Shown: one piece after another, positions 27,246 through 36,259 of the stretch
Numbering within the stretch: the stretch's first letter is position 1
Layout of the letters: each line of letters starts with the position of its first letter
Assembly (NCBI GenBank): GCA_963696075.1
Contig: CAVOJD010000008.1
Coordinates: 310,001-374,000 of the forward strand
DNA length: 64,000 nucleotides
Reading direction: 5' to 3'
Source of the DNA: CAJQQK01 sp963696075
Lineage (GTDB): Bacteria; Pseudomonadota; Alphaproteobacteria; Rhizobiales; Hyphomicrobiaceae
The notes under the pieces: generated by a model
The model's database searches: none
Seen by the model: the letters and a program-made list of their open reading frames with translations, nothing else
Told to the model about the DNA's origin: nothing
Made by a program: the position numbers and the translations under genes

Positions 27246-28145
27246 TCAGCCTTTCAGAACACCGGCCAAGGTCGTACCGAGTGACGCCGGACTGTCAGCA
27301 ACGGCAATGCCCGCCGACTTCATTGCCGCAATCTTGTCTTCAGCGCTACCCTTGCCACCGGAAATGATCGCACCGGCATGCCCCATCCGCCGTCCCGGCG
27401 GCGCCGTGAGGCCTGCGATGAAGCCTGCCATCGGCTTTTTGCGTCCGCGCTTGGCTTCATCCGCGATGAACTGGGCCGCATCCTCTTCCGCCGAACCCCC
27501 GATTTCACCGATCATGATGATCGACGTCGTCTCCGGGTCCGCCAGGAACATCTCCAGCACCTCGATGAAGTCCATCCCCTTGACCGGGTCGCCCCCGATG
27601 CCGACCGCCGTCGACTGACCGAGACCGGCGTCCGTCGTCTGCTTGACGGCTTCATAGGTCAACGTACCCGATCGCGAAACGATCCCGACATTGCCCTTCT
27701 TGAAGATATTGCCCGGCATGATGCCGATCTTGCATTCGTTCGGCGTCAGCACGCCGGGACAGTTCGGACCCAGCAACACCGACGACGACCCCGTCAGCGC
27801 CCGCTTGACGCGCACCATGTCCATCACCGGAATACCCTCGGTGATGCACACGACAAGCGGAAACTCCGCATCGATCGCCTCCAGGATCGCATCGGCGGCG
27901 AACGGCGGCGGCACGTAGATCGAGGTTGCATCGGCCCCCGTCTTCTCGCGCGCCTCGGCGACAGTGTCGAAGATCGGCACATCCGCCAGATCAGCCTCCG
28001 AGTGGGTCGTGCCACCCTTGCCCGGCGTCACGCCGCCGACGACCTTGGTGCCGTAAAGCTTGGCCTGCTGGGTGTGAAACGTGCCCTGGCTGCCGGTAAT
28101 ACCCTGGCAGATCACTTTGGTGTTGGCATCGACGAGAATAGCCAT
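27246..28145 (-). CDS. sucD: Succinyl-CoA ligase alpha subunit
   Basis: A 299-residue alpha subunit that binds CoA and carries the phosphorylated histidine. The CoA-binding motif GITGSQGTFHTQQA is near residue 15, and the active His near residue 256 stands in GHAGAIISGG. Length is standard. It starts 52 bases after sucC, and the two subunits form the enzyme making ATP or GTP from succinyl-CoA. Confidence 0.98.
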   Translation of the reverse strand: MAILVDANTKVICQGITGSQGTFHTQQAKLYGTKVVGGVTPGKGGTTHSEADLADVPIFDTVAEAREKTGADATSIYVPPPFAADAILEAIDAEFPLVVCITEGIPVMDMVRVKRALTGSSSVLLGPNCPGVLTPNECKIGIMPGNIFKKGNVGIVSRSGTLTYEAVKQTTDAGLGQSTAVGIGGDPVKGMDFIEVLEMFLADPETTSIIMIGEIGGSAEEDAAQFIADEAKRGRKKPMAGFIAGLTAPPGRRMGHAGAIISGGKGSAEDKIAAMKSAGIAVADSPASLGTTLAGVLKG

Positions 28146-28197
28146 CAGGGGTTCCTGTCTTTCAAATCAATCTCTGTTTCGTGAGAGTGTCCGGGCA

Positions 28198-29397
28198 TCA
28201 CCCGAGCTTCTTCACTTCGTCCGTGATCTTCTTCGCCGCATCAGCAAGGTTGTCCGCCGGCACGATCGCAAGCCCGGATGCCGCAAGGATTTCCTTGCCC
28301 CGCTCGACGTTGGTCCCTTCGAGGCGCACAACCAATGGCACCGTGACGCCCAGCTCCTTCGACGCCGCCACCACACCTTCCGCAATGATGTCGCAACGCA
28401 TGATGCCGCCGAAGATGTTGACCAGGATGCCCTTGACCGCCTTGTCGTTGAGAATGATCTCGAACGCGGCTTTGACCCGCTCCTTCGGCGCCGACCCGCC
28501 GACATCGAGGAAGTTCGCCGGCTCACAGCCATAGAGTTTGATGATGTCGAGCGTCGCCATCGCGAGCCCGGCCCCGTTGACCAGACACCCGATATTGCCA
28601 TCAAGCTTGATGAACGCGAGATCGTGCTTCGAGGCTTCGATCTCCATTGGATCTTCTTCTTCGAGATCCCGAAGTTCCATGATCTCAGGATGCCGGTAGA
28701 GCGCGTTGCTATCGAAATCCATCTTGCCGTCGAGGCACGTCAGATCTCCCGCCTTGGTCACCACCAGCGGATTGATCTCAAGCAAGCTCATGTCCTTCTC
28801 GACAAACATCCGGTAGAGGTCGCCGACCATCTTGACGCACTGCTTGACCTGACCGCCTTCGAGGCCCAGCCCATAGGCGATCTTGCGCCCGTGAAACGCC
28901 TGATAGCCTGCCGCCGGGTCGATCGTGACCGTCAGGATCTTCTCTGGCGTGTCATGCGCCACCTGCTCGATGTCCATGCCGCCTTCGGTCGACACGATGA
29001 ACGCGATCCGCGAAGTCTCCCGGTCGACCAGCGCCGAGAGATAAAGCTCCCGCGCAATGTCCGAACCGTCCTCGATATAGAGCCGGTTGACCTGTTTGCC
29101 GGCATCACCCGTCTGGATCGTAACGAGCGTGTTGCCAAGCATCTGTTCCGCAAACGTTTTCACTTCGTCGATCGACTTGGCAAGCCGCACCCCGCCGGCA
29201 TCGCCCGCCGCCGCTTCCTTGAACTTGCCTTTGCCGCGTCCCCCCGCATGGATCTGGCTCTTGACGACCCAGACCGGCCCGGGAAGCTTTTTCGCAGCCT
29301 CCACCGCCTCATCAACACTCATCGCCGGATACCCGGTCGCCGTCGGCACGCCGTAGGCGCGATAGAGTTCTTTTGCCTGATATTCGTGGATGTTCAT
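28198..29397 (-). CDS. sucC: Succinyl-CoA ligase beta subunit (ADP-forming)
   Basis: A 399-residue beta subunit with an ATP-grasp domain (MNIHEYQAKELYRAYGVP at the start, KSQIHAGGRGKGKFK for nucleotide binding) and a C-terminal CoA-ligase domain with GGIMRCDIIAEGVV. Standard length and start. It lies downstream of ridA and mdh on the same strand with 190 bases before it, so a separate promoter is possible. Confidence 0.98.
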   Translation of the reverse strand: MNIHEYQAKELYRAYGVPTATGYPAMSVDEAVEAAKKLPGPVWVVKSQIHAGGRGKGKFKEAAAGDAGGVRLAKSIDEVKTFAEQMLGNTLVTIQTGDAGKQVNRLYIEDGSDIARELYLSALVDRETSRIAFIVSTEGGMDIEQVAHDTPEKILTVTIDPAAGYQAFHGRKIAYGLGLEGGQVKQCVKMVGDLYRMFVEKDMSLLEINPLVVTKAGDLTCLDGKMDFDSNALYRHPEIMELRDLEEEDPMEIEASKHDLAFIKLDGNIGCLVNGAGLAMATLDIIKLYGCEPANFLDVGGSAPKERVKAAFEIILNDKAVKGILVNIFGGIMRCDIIAEGVVAASKELGVTVPLVVRLEGTNVERGKEILAASGLAIVPADNLADAAKKITDEVKKLG

Positions 29398-29587
29398 GGC
29401 CTGGCGTCTTTTCGTTGCGTTTCAGATCGATCGAAGGATCGGCCGGCTGGACCGGCGCAAAAACGCCAGTCCGGAGACTTGCGTGTATCAAACCACGCGC
29501 CGGAGGCAACCGCTACCATTGAGGGGGGCAACAAACGAACCATCTCACCCGCCTCAAACCACGGCAATCACCCAGGCACGCGGCGTT

Positions 29588-29971
29588 TCAGCTCTTCGAA
29601 ACCGCGATCGCCTCGATTTCGACTTCGGCCCCAAGCGGCAAACCCGCCACCTGCACGCATGAACGCGCCGGGAACGGCTCCACCATATACTGGGCATAGA
29701 CTTCATTGACGGCTGCGAAGTTGCCCATGTCGGTCAGGAACACGACGCATTTCACGACATCCTCGAACCCGACACCGGCTGCCGCCATCACCCGCTTCAG
29801 GTTTTCCAGCGCCTGCCGCGTCTGCGCCTGGATATCGCCCTCAATGAGCTTGCCTGTCGCCTGATCCAGCGGCACCTGGCCGGAGAAGTGGATGAACCCG
29901 CCCGCCTCGATACCGAGCGAATAAGGGCCGACCGCCGCCATGCCGTCCGGTTTAATCGCAATTTTCGTCAT
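29588..29971 (-). CDS. RidA/YjgF/YER057c/UK114-family enamine/imine deaminase
   Basis: A 127-residue RidA-family protein. RidA proteins hydrolyse reactive enamine/imine intermediates made by PLP enzymes. The trimer active-site region is seen as ARSCVQVAGLPLGAEVEIEAIA, with the Arg that holds the carboxylate and the Glu near the C-terminus. The ATG at 29971 is chosen because the conserved fold begins there (TKIAIKPDG) and an AAGGCGGA lies upstream. Upstream codons read through the mdh terminator and are not likely translated. Its position between mdh and sucC is unusual. Confidence 0.92.
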   Translation of the reverse strand: MTKIAIKPDGMAAVGPYSLGIEAGGFIHFSGQVPLDQATGKLIEGDIQAQTRQALENLKRVMAAAGVGFEDVVKCVVFLTDMGNFAAVNEVYAQYMVEPFPARSCVQVAGLPLGAEVEIEAIAVSKS

Positions 29972-30006
29972 GTCATTCCGCCTTCGCGTTACGCCGCCCT
30001 GAAGCG

Positions 30007-30034
30007 AAAACGGCGCCCACCAGGTGGACGCCGT
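30007..30034 (-). terminator. Terminator after mdh
   Basis: On the minus strand a GC-rich stem of at least nine pairs (one G-T) closes a short loop and is followed by TTTTC. It begins 11 bases after the mdh stop codon and separates mdh from ridA-sucCD. Confidence 0.7.
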
Positions 30035-30044
30035 CTGTTGTCGC

Positions 30045-31010
30045 TTAGGCACCGAGGTTCGGTGCAATCTTGCTGCACTCATCGACGAGCCCCTTCACGG
30101 ACTCGACCGATTTCGTGAACATCTGCCGCTCATTGGTATTGAGCTCGATTTCGACGATCCGCTCGACGCCGTTGGCCCCGATGACAACCGGCACACCGAC
30201 GTAGAGCCCCTTCACTCCGAACTCACCGTTGAGCATCGCAGCACACGGCAGCACCCGCTTCTTGTCCTTGAGATAGCTCTCCGCCATCGCAATTGCAGAC
30301 GACGCCGGTGCATAGAATGCCGACCCGGTCTTGAGCAGGGCCACGATTTCGCCGCCTCCCTTGCGCGTCCTGTCGATAATGGAATCGAGCCGCTCCCGGC
30401 TCATCCAACCCATCTTCACGATGTCGGTCAGCGGAATGCCCGCGACCGTCGAATACCGCTCCAGCGGCACCATGTCGTCGCCATGCCCGCCGAGCACGAA
30501 CGCCGTCACGTCCTCAATCGACACATCCAATTCATCCGCGATGAAGTGACGGAACCGGCTCGCATCGAGCACGCCCGCCATCCCCACGACCCGCTCGAAC
30601 GGCAGGCCCGAAGCCTTCTGCAACGCCCAAACCATCGCATCCAGCGGGTTGGTGATGACGATCACGAACGCGTTCGGTGCATATTTGCGAATGCCCGCAC
30701 CAACCTGCTCCATCACTTGCAGGTTCTTGGCCAGCAGATCATCGCGGCTCATCCCCGGCTTGCGCGGGAACCCGGCGGTGATGATGCACACATCCGCGCC
30801 GTCGATATCGGCATAGCTGTTGGTGCCCTTGAGCTTCACGTCGAAGCCTTCCGGACCACCCGACTGGGCGAGATCGAGCGCCTTGCCGTCTGGCACGCCT
30901 TCCGCGATGTCGAACAGCACGACGTCCCCGAGTTCCTTCAGCCCGACCAGGTGGGCCAGCGTGCCCCCGATCATGCCTGCGCCAATCAGCGCAATTTTCG
31001 CGCGCGCCAT
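30045..31010 (-). CDS. mdh: Malate dehydrogenase
   Basis: A 321-residue NAD-dependent malate dehydrogenase of the lactate-dehydrogenase-like type found in alphaproteobacteria. Rossmann motif GAGMIGG at residues 10-16, substrate-binding GFPRKPGMSRDDLL, and the catalytic His in LGGHGDDMVPL. The gene leads the TCA block but ends in its own terminator. The space to its right (31011-31282) shows no gene and probably holds its promoter. Confidence 0.97.
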   Translation of the reverse strand: MARAKIALIGAGMIGGTLAHLVGLKELGDVVLFDIAEGVPDGKALDLAQSGGPEGFDVKLKGTNSYADIDGADVCIITAGFPRKPGMSRDDLLAKNLQVMEQVGAGIRKYAPNAFVIVITNPLDAMVWALQKASGLPFERVVGMAGVLDASRFRHFIADELDVSIEDVTAFVLGGHGDDMVPLERYSTVAGIPLTDIVKMGWMSRERLDSIIDRTRKGGGEIVALLKTGSAFYAPASSAIAMAESYLKDKKRVLPCAAMLNGEFGVKGLYVGVPVVIGANGVERIVEIELNTNERQMFTKSVESVKGLVDECSKIAPNLGA

Positions 31011-31282
31011 TCGTTATTCTCCCAGATTATCGAACCGCCGAGGCCCGCATCCGCTCTCGGATGGGTGCCATGTGCGACGGATCTTGAGCGTGTCCTGAAG
31101 CCGCAAATGATGGGCGCGCGCAACATTGTGCGGCGCACTCAACCCGGCCCCCACGTTCGTTAAAGGGAAATTCCCCCGGCATCAAGCCGAAGCAAAGGGT
31201 TATCGGACGAAAGACGAACCCTCACGCAACCCATCCTCACGATGCGCCGCGCCCGCGTACCCGCAAATCTGCCTTGCACCGC

Positions 31283-32512
31283 TCAGGCCGCCAGCTCCGA
31301 CGCCCCGGCATCACCGCCCGCCAGCCGCCGCGCCAGCAGATCGGCCTTGGCCTCCCAGCTCTCGCCCGCAAGCCGCTTGAGCCGCGCCTCGACATCGACC
31401 GCGGCCCCCGTCTGGGCCTCGATCGCTGCAGCAAACGCTTCCGCGCCTGCCGCCACCTCAACCAGATCCCGCCACCTGTCGAGTGCCACAAAATCCGTCG
31501 TCACGATCGGCCGGCCGACCGCGAGGTATTCTTTGAGCTTGATCGGATTGCACGCCTTGATCCAATCACTGTTGTTCCAGGGCATGATCAACACGTCCAT
31601 GCCCGCCTGATAGGCAGCGACGTCGTCGTAGGCCTTGCGCCCCAGCATGTGCACGTTGGCCAAATCACACCACCCCTCTGGCAGCGATGATCCCCCGACC
31701 AGCACGAATTGGTGCCCCGGCAGCCGCTTGGCGACACTGACGAAAAGCTCCGGATCGAACGTGTGGGCATCGAGCCCCCCGATAAACCCGACCCGCGGAC
31801 CCGAAATCGCAGCCAGATCATCGGGCACTGCCAATGTTCCCGCACGCGCAGCCCGCCCGGCCGCCACGAAACAATCGAAATCAACGCCGTGGTCGATCAA
31901 TATCTGGTCCCGGTCGAGATGCGCTTCTTCCGCCATCAGGTGCGGCGCGGCATAGACCACCAGATCCGCCGCATCCCGCGCCCGGTCAATCAATTGCGCG
32001 ACGAGATCGGGGTCCGCTTCCGGGAAAGCCTCGAAGCGATCCGTTCGTTGCAGCACCACACCCGTTTCACCGAACTGGCCGATCAGGGCGGCACCCGCCG
32101 GACAATGCACCCATAACAGCGGCCGCCGAATGCCCGCACGCCGCGCCGCAATCTGGATCTGCGGCCCCAGCGCCCATTCAGACACCTTCTGTCCCGGCAC
32201 GTTGAATGGCGAGAAAACAAAAAACCCGGGCTCAGCTTCAACCAGACCACGCGAAAGACTCTTGAGCTTTCTTGCGATCCGCTGTGCAAAAACCCGCTTC
32301 TCATTCAATTTCGGCATTCTCACGCCGATCGAATTGACAAACAGAACAGGCCACCGCTTCGCCAGCCGTCGCATGATCTGGAAATCGAAATGCCCCCGGT
32401 TGTGATACCACCAGTCTTCGCCCCCGAGACAGATGATCCCGTCGAAATCAGCCGCACTGGCAAGATCACCGTGGTCCATCGAAGGCCCCTTCATCTCTGC
32501 GCCAATCGTCAT
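31283..32512 (-). CDS. Glycosyltransferase, GT-B fold
   Basis: A 409-residue protein with the two Rossmann-like halves of a GT-B glycosyltransferase. The N-terminal half has ICLGGEDWWYHNRGHFDFQ. The C-terminal half carries VGFIGGLDAHTFDPEL, a donor-binding region MPWNNSDWIKACNPIKLKEYLAVGRPIV and the acidic NPIKLKEY motif that resembles the family ExxxxxE site. The start at 32512 is chosen because it follows the upstream glycosyltransferase stop by one base, with coupling likely. An in-frame ATG 23 codons earlier would overlap the neighbour. Acceptor and donor unknown; probably cell-surface polysaccharide. Confidence 0.85.
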   Translation of the reverse strand: MTIGAEMKGPSMDHGDLASAADFDGIICLGGEDWWYHNRGHFDFQIMRRLAKRWPVLFVNSIGVRMPKLNEKRVFAQRIARKLKSLSRGLVEAEPGFFVFSPFNVPGQKVSEWALGPQIQIAARRAGIRRPLLWVHCPAGAALIGQFGETGVVLQRTDRFEAFPEADPDLVAQLIDRARDAADLVVYAAPHLMAEEAHLDRDQILIDHGVDFDCFVAAGRAARAGTLAVPDDLAAISGPRVGFIGGLDAHTFDPELFVSVAKRLPGHQFVLVGGSSLPEGWCDLANVHMLGRKAYDDVAAYQAGMDVLIMPWNNSDWIKACNPIKLKEYLAVGRPIVTTDFVALDRWRDLVEVAAGAEAFAAAIEAQTGAAVDVEARLKRLAGESWEAKADLLARRLAGGDAGASELAA

Positions 32513-32513
32513 A

Positions 32514-33803
32514 TCAGGCCGCCGCCGCCACATCCGCCAGAGCCGCCCCGGCCGGCGCCTTCTGCCCCAGCGCCTTTTCATAGGCTGCGATCAACTGGGC
32601 GCTCTCGCGGTCCCAGTCGAGCAGCGCCTTCGCCCGCGCCTCGCCCTTCTGCGCCAACACCTTGCGCAAGCCTTCGTCATCGATCAGCCGGCCCAGTTGC
32701 CGCGCCAGATCGATCGGTGAATTGTCACGGGCATAAAGCGAGCAGGTGTCCGCGATCCGCCGGCCTTCCGCGAGGTCGAACTGCACGAACGGAATGCCAA
32801 GCGACATGTACTCGAAGTGCTTGTTCATCGAGATCTTGTCGTTGTAGCTGTTCTTCGGATCAGGAATGACGCCGACATCGAATGTCGAAAATGCCGCCAG
32901 CAACTCATCGCCCGAGATGAACCCGGTAAACGTCACGAACTCTTCAAGCCCGGCCGCACGCGCACGCGCCTTCAGCGCGTCGAGTTCCGTACCCGAACCA
33001 ACGATCACGCCCTGAACATCCCGCCGGCCTTGTGCATTGACCAGTTCCGCCATTGCATCGATGAAAAGATCGACGCCGTCCTGCGCACCCATGATCCCGA
33101 CATAGCCGATCACATGCCGCCGCCCGTTCCTGAGCCGCGCGGATGGTTCAACCCGCCTGAATTTCTGCACGTTGGGGATCGACCGCACCACATACACATC
33201 GTCCGGCGCCATCCCGCCACGCTCGATCGCGATCGCCTTGAAGGTGTCGTTCGTCGCCAGCGAAACGTCCGCCATCTGGAACGTCATCCGCTCGAACCGC
33301 TTCAGAAGCCGCCAGAAAAACCCGCGCTTGCCAAACTTCGCTTCGTAGAGTTCGGGATTGATATCGTGATGATCAAAAATGAACGGCTTGCCGAACAGGT
33401 ATTTCCAGAACGCCGCCACGATAAAGATCAGGTCTGGCGGGTTGCACGCCTGCACCGACTGGAACCCGACCTTGAAATGCGCACGGATCGACAGCACGAA
33501 TTCCCAGAACAGCGCAGCCGAATATTCGATCGCGTAGCCCAGCGCCCCATCTGCCTCCAGCGGCATCGGATGGCGGAATATGTGAATGCCCTCGAGCATC
33601 TCATAACCGGCACGGTATTGCCCCCCCTTGGGACAGATCACCGACACCGTATAACCCGCATCCCTGAGCGTGGTCGCCTCCTGCCACACCCGCCGGTCAA
33701 GCGGTACCGTCAGGTTCTCGACGATAATCAGGATACTCTGTTTGGAACTCAATTGAAGTACTCCGGCGACGGCCATCACGAACGCAGGTCCATTTAATGG
33801 CAT
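32514..33803 (-). CDS. Glycosyltransferase family 4-like protein
   Basis: A 429-residue GT-B glycosyltransferase. It begins with ILIIVENLTVPLDRRVWQEATTL, the pattern of WcaA/RfaB-like GT4 enzymes, has the linker HVIGYVGIMGAQDGVD at the start of the donor domain, and PDPKNSYNDKISMNKHFEYMSLGIPFV with the family Glu near the donor phosphate. It sits in tandem with a second glycosyltransferase, suggesting two steps of one surface-sugar pathway. The ATG at 33803 has only a weak GAGACG ahead; an ATG nine codons in is an alternative. Confidence 0.86.
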   Translation of the reverse strand: MPLNGPAFVMAVAGVLQLSSKQSILIIVENLTVPLDRRVWQEATTLRDAGYTVSVICPKGGQYRAGYEMLEGIHIFRHPMPLEADGALGYAIEYSAALFWEFVLSIRAHFKVGFQSVQACNPPDLIFIVAAFWKYLFGKPFIFDHHDINPELYEAKFGKRGFFWRLLKRFERMTFQMADVSLATNDTFKAIAIERGGMAPDDVYVVRSIPNVQKFRRVEPSARLRNGRRHVIGYVGIMGAQDGVDLFIDAMAELVNAQGRRDVQGVIVGSGTELDALKARARAAGLEEFVTFTGFISGDELLAAFSTFDVGVIPDPKNSYNDKISMNKHFEYMSLGIPFVQFDLAEGRRIADTCSLYARDNSPIDLARQLGRLIDDEGLRKVLAQKGEARAKALLDWDRESAQLIAAYEKALGQKAPAGAALADVAAAA

Positions 33804-33988
33804 ACGTCTCGTTAAATCCGGCTTTATCGAATATCGATTGACCAGCCCTGCCGAGAATATTTCAAATTTTATCTATTCAGATTTTGCTAACCCTTTTCCC
33901 CGCTGGAAGCGGCCCTGCGCGCCCCGCGGCCCGGAAATTGCGTCGGACCCACTGATTGGCCTTGTGCTCTGCGCCAAGGTCGATAAGT

Positions 33989-34003
33989 TTAACCAATCAT
34001 TAA
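33989..34003. promoter_or_regulatory. Perfect CtrA-type box before small gene
   Basis: TTAA at 33989-33992 and TTAA at 34000-34003 are separated by seven bases, and both are followed by CC, giving the TTAACC half-site form of the CtrA consensus. It ends 21 bases before the GTG of the small gene, a typical promoter position. Confidence 0.6.
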
Positions 34004-34024
34004 CCTGACGCGTCTGGATTTCCC

Positions 34025-34267
34025 GTGTTTAAGATCGACCGCTCCAGCCCCTGGCCCCCCGATATCGACCTCGCGACGATCCGTGGAACGCTGCGCTACA
34101 TGGAAGACGACATGCGCCGCGTACCCCAGCTGAGCGCAATTGCCGCCGCGCTTGAGGAAGCAATCCGCGAAATCGACAAGGCGGAGGCGAAATCACCGCC
34201 CAAGATCGCCGACGGCGTCGTCACCCATTCGCGCTTTGTCCCCTTCCGCCGCAACAACGGCGCGTGA
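34025..34267 (+). CDS. Small conserved-looking protein of unknown function
   Basis: An 80-residue soluble protein with a Pro-rich head (SSPWPPDID), then a charged, mainly helical middle (IRGTLRYMEDDMRRVPQLSAIAAALEEAIREID) and a basic tail. The GTG start at 34025 gives the full frame; an ATG at 34100 would give a shorter form beginning MEDDMRRVP. There is no signal peptide or membrane segment. It stands alone behind a perfect CtrA-type box, which suggests cell-cycle or motility-linked expression. I do not recognise the family. Confidence 0.65.
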   Translation: MFKIDRSSPWPPDIDLATIRGTLRYMEDDMRRVPQLSAIAAALEEAIREIDKAEAKSPPKIADGVVTHSRFVPFRRNNGA

Positions 34268-34313
34268 CCAGAAAAAACGCGACCACCAGCACGCATCCCG
34301 CACGTTCGGCAGC

Positions 34314-34349
34314 ACCGGCGCCGGTAGCGCCGGTCTAGGCCGCGCCTAG
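34314..34349. terminator. Two adjacent palindromes between convergent genes
   Basis: An 8-bp stem (34314-34321 with 34327-34334) and a second 6-bp stem (34335-34340 with 34344-34349) stand back to back. The second overlaps the stop codon of the GMC gene. There is no T run, so terminator function is a guess. Confidence 0.4.
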
Positions 34350-35983
34350 GCCGCCACCGTTGCCCTTGCCCTGGCGTCCGCCCGGATCATATCCGCCGCC
34401 TTTTCCCCGATCATGATCGTCGGCGCATTGGTATTGCCCGACGTCATCGTCGGCATGATCGAAGCATCGATCACGCGGAGCCCCTCAAGCCCACGCACCC
34501 GCAGCCGCTCGTCAACAACGGCCATCGCATCCGATCCCATCTTGCAGGTCCCGCAGGGATGGAAAATCGTCGTCCCCATCTTCTTGGCGAACGCCATGAG
34601 ATCTTCATCGCTCGTCGCCTCGGGCCCGGGCGCAATCTCGCGCTTCATGACCTTTTGCCAGGAGGGCTGCGCGGAAATCTCCCGCATCTTGTGCATGCCG
34701 CGCAGCAGCACGTCCCGGTCCGTCTGGCTGTCGAGATAATTGGCGAGGATTGACGGCTGCCCCGTCGGATCGTTCGACGTGATCCGGATGTGCCCCCGGC
34801 TCTCCGGCCGAAGCTGCGCGATCGACGACGTCACACCGGCAAACTCATGCAGCCCCTGCCCGGGCCCAACCGCTGAGAGCGGCATGAAATGGATCTGCAG
34901 GTCCGGCGCGTCGAGATCAGGATGTGACTTCATGAAAACGCCCGCCACACCGGCCCCAATCGTCAGGATGCCGCGCCGCTGCGTAATGTACTCAAGCCCC
35001 GCCTTCACCTGGTTGACCCGGCTGTGCCAGACGTTGTTGAGCGACGCTGGCAGGTTGACCTCATAGACGTAGCGCGCGTGAAAATGGTCCTGCAGGTTCT
35101 CACCCACGCCCTTCATCTCATGCACCACGTTGACCCCGGCGCCCTTCAACACCTCACCCGGCCCGACGCCTGAGACCTGCAGGATCATCGGCGACCCGAT
35201 CGCCCCCGCCGACAGCAGCACTTCGCGCCCCGCGTTGATCGTCTTTGTCACCCCGTCATGATCGAACGAGACACCCGTCACCCGGCGGTTCGAAATCTCC
35301 AGCTTCTTGACATTGGCGTTGGTCACGACCGTCAGGTTCCGCCGCGTCATCGCAGGCTTGAGATACCCGACACCCGTCGACGACCGGCGTCCATTCCGGG
35401 TCGTGAGCTGGTAGTAGCCGGCGCCTTCCTGGCTCGCCCCGTTGAAGTCCCTCGTCGCCGGAATGCCGGCCGCCACACACGCCGCAATATAGGCCTCACA
35501 CAGCGGATTGTTCATGCGCACATCCGAAACACCAAGCGGCCCATCCCCGCCGTGCAGCTCGTCTTCGCCGCGCTCATTGCCCTCGGACTTCTTGAAATAG
35601 GGCAGGCAATCCTCGAACGACCACCCGGTATTCCCGAGTTGCCGCCACATGTCGTAGTCCTGCCGCTGCCCGCGCACATAGAGCAGCCCGTTGATCGCGC
35701 TCGTGCCGCCAAGCACCCGCCCCCTGGGCCACGGCACCACGCGCCCATCGAGATGCGGCTCCGGCCCGGCCCCGTACTGCCACGTCACGGACGGGTCGAG
35801 CATCGTCCGGTAATACCCGGCCGGCACATGAATCCAAGGATTGCTGTCCTTGCCGCCCGCCTCCAGCAGCGCCACAGAAACGTCCGCATCCTCGGTGAGC
35901 CGGTTCGCCAGAACACACCCCGCGGACCCTGCCCCGATGATGATGTAATCGAACGTCTCGTCGCCTTGAACGCGTGCTGCCAT
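34346..35983 (-). CDS. GMC-family FAD oxidoreductase (choline dehydrogenase-like)
   Basis: A 545-residue glucose-methanol-choline oxidoreductase. FAD motif GAGSAG is at residues 17-22, PRGRVLGGTSAINGLLYVRG is the GMC signature 1, and GSPMILQVSGVGP is signature 2. The active-site His is in FHPCGTCKMG and the partner Asn in SGNTNAPTIM. It oxidises an alcohol, possibly choline or a related compound, and passes electrons to the respiratory chain. No betB or transporter is adjacent, so the substrate stays open. Confidence 0.92.
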   Translation of the reverse strand: MAARVQGDETFDYIIIGAGSAGCVLANRLTEDADVSVALLEAGGKDSNPWIHVPAGYYRTMLDPSVTWQYGAGPEPHLDGRVVPWPRGRVLGGTSAINGLLYVRGQRQDYDMWRQLGNTGWSFEDCLPYFKKSEGNERGEDELHGGDGPLGVSDVRMNNPLCEAYIAACVAAGIPATRDFNGASQEGAGYYQLTTRNGRRSSTGVGYLKPAMTRRNLTVVTNANVKKLEISNRRVTGVSFDHDGVTKTINAGREVLLSAGAIGSPMILQVSGVGPGEVLKGAGVNVVHEMKGVGENLQDHFHARYVYEVNLPASLNNVWHSRVNQVKAGLEYITQRRGILTIGAGVAGVFMKSHPDLDAPDLQIHFMPLSAVGPGQGLHEFAGVTSSIAQLRPESRGHIRITSNDPTGQPSILANYLDSQTDRDVLLRGMHKMREISAQPSWQKVMKREIAPGPEATSDEDLMAFAKKMGTTIFHPCGTCKMGSDAMAVVDERLRVRGLEGLRVIDASIMPTMTSGNTNAPTIMIGEKAADMIRADARARATVAA

Positions 35984-36259
35984 TTTGGGCGTCTCCGGAA
36001 AGATTTCTGTCTTTCCCCACGTCTACCAGAAATCCCAGCGACCGCGCGAGGCCCTATAGCAGCTAAGGTCATCACATACCGGCACATTACGTTGGCGCAG
36101 TCCCTGCCCTGTCCGGAATCGACAGGTATTCCGCCTGACGCGAAAGACCGAACGCGTCAGCTTTTGACCCCTTCCGGACTCATTGTGATGCTCTTCGCCA
36201 CCCTTCGAACCGGGTTAGGACGAGCCCTAGAGCGAAAAGTCCCCAAGCCAAAAATGGAT

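Noticed and set aside
28081..29709. A 542-codon plus-strand frame
   Set aside because: Fully antisense to sucC and its flanks. His/Arg/Asp-rich translation is the usual complement of a GC-rich coding strand.
33811..33826. A TTAA-N7-TTTA sequence upstream of the glycosyltransferase gene
   Set aside because: One half-site departs from the CtrA consensus, so it was not listed with the two perfect boxes.
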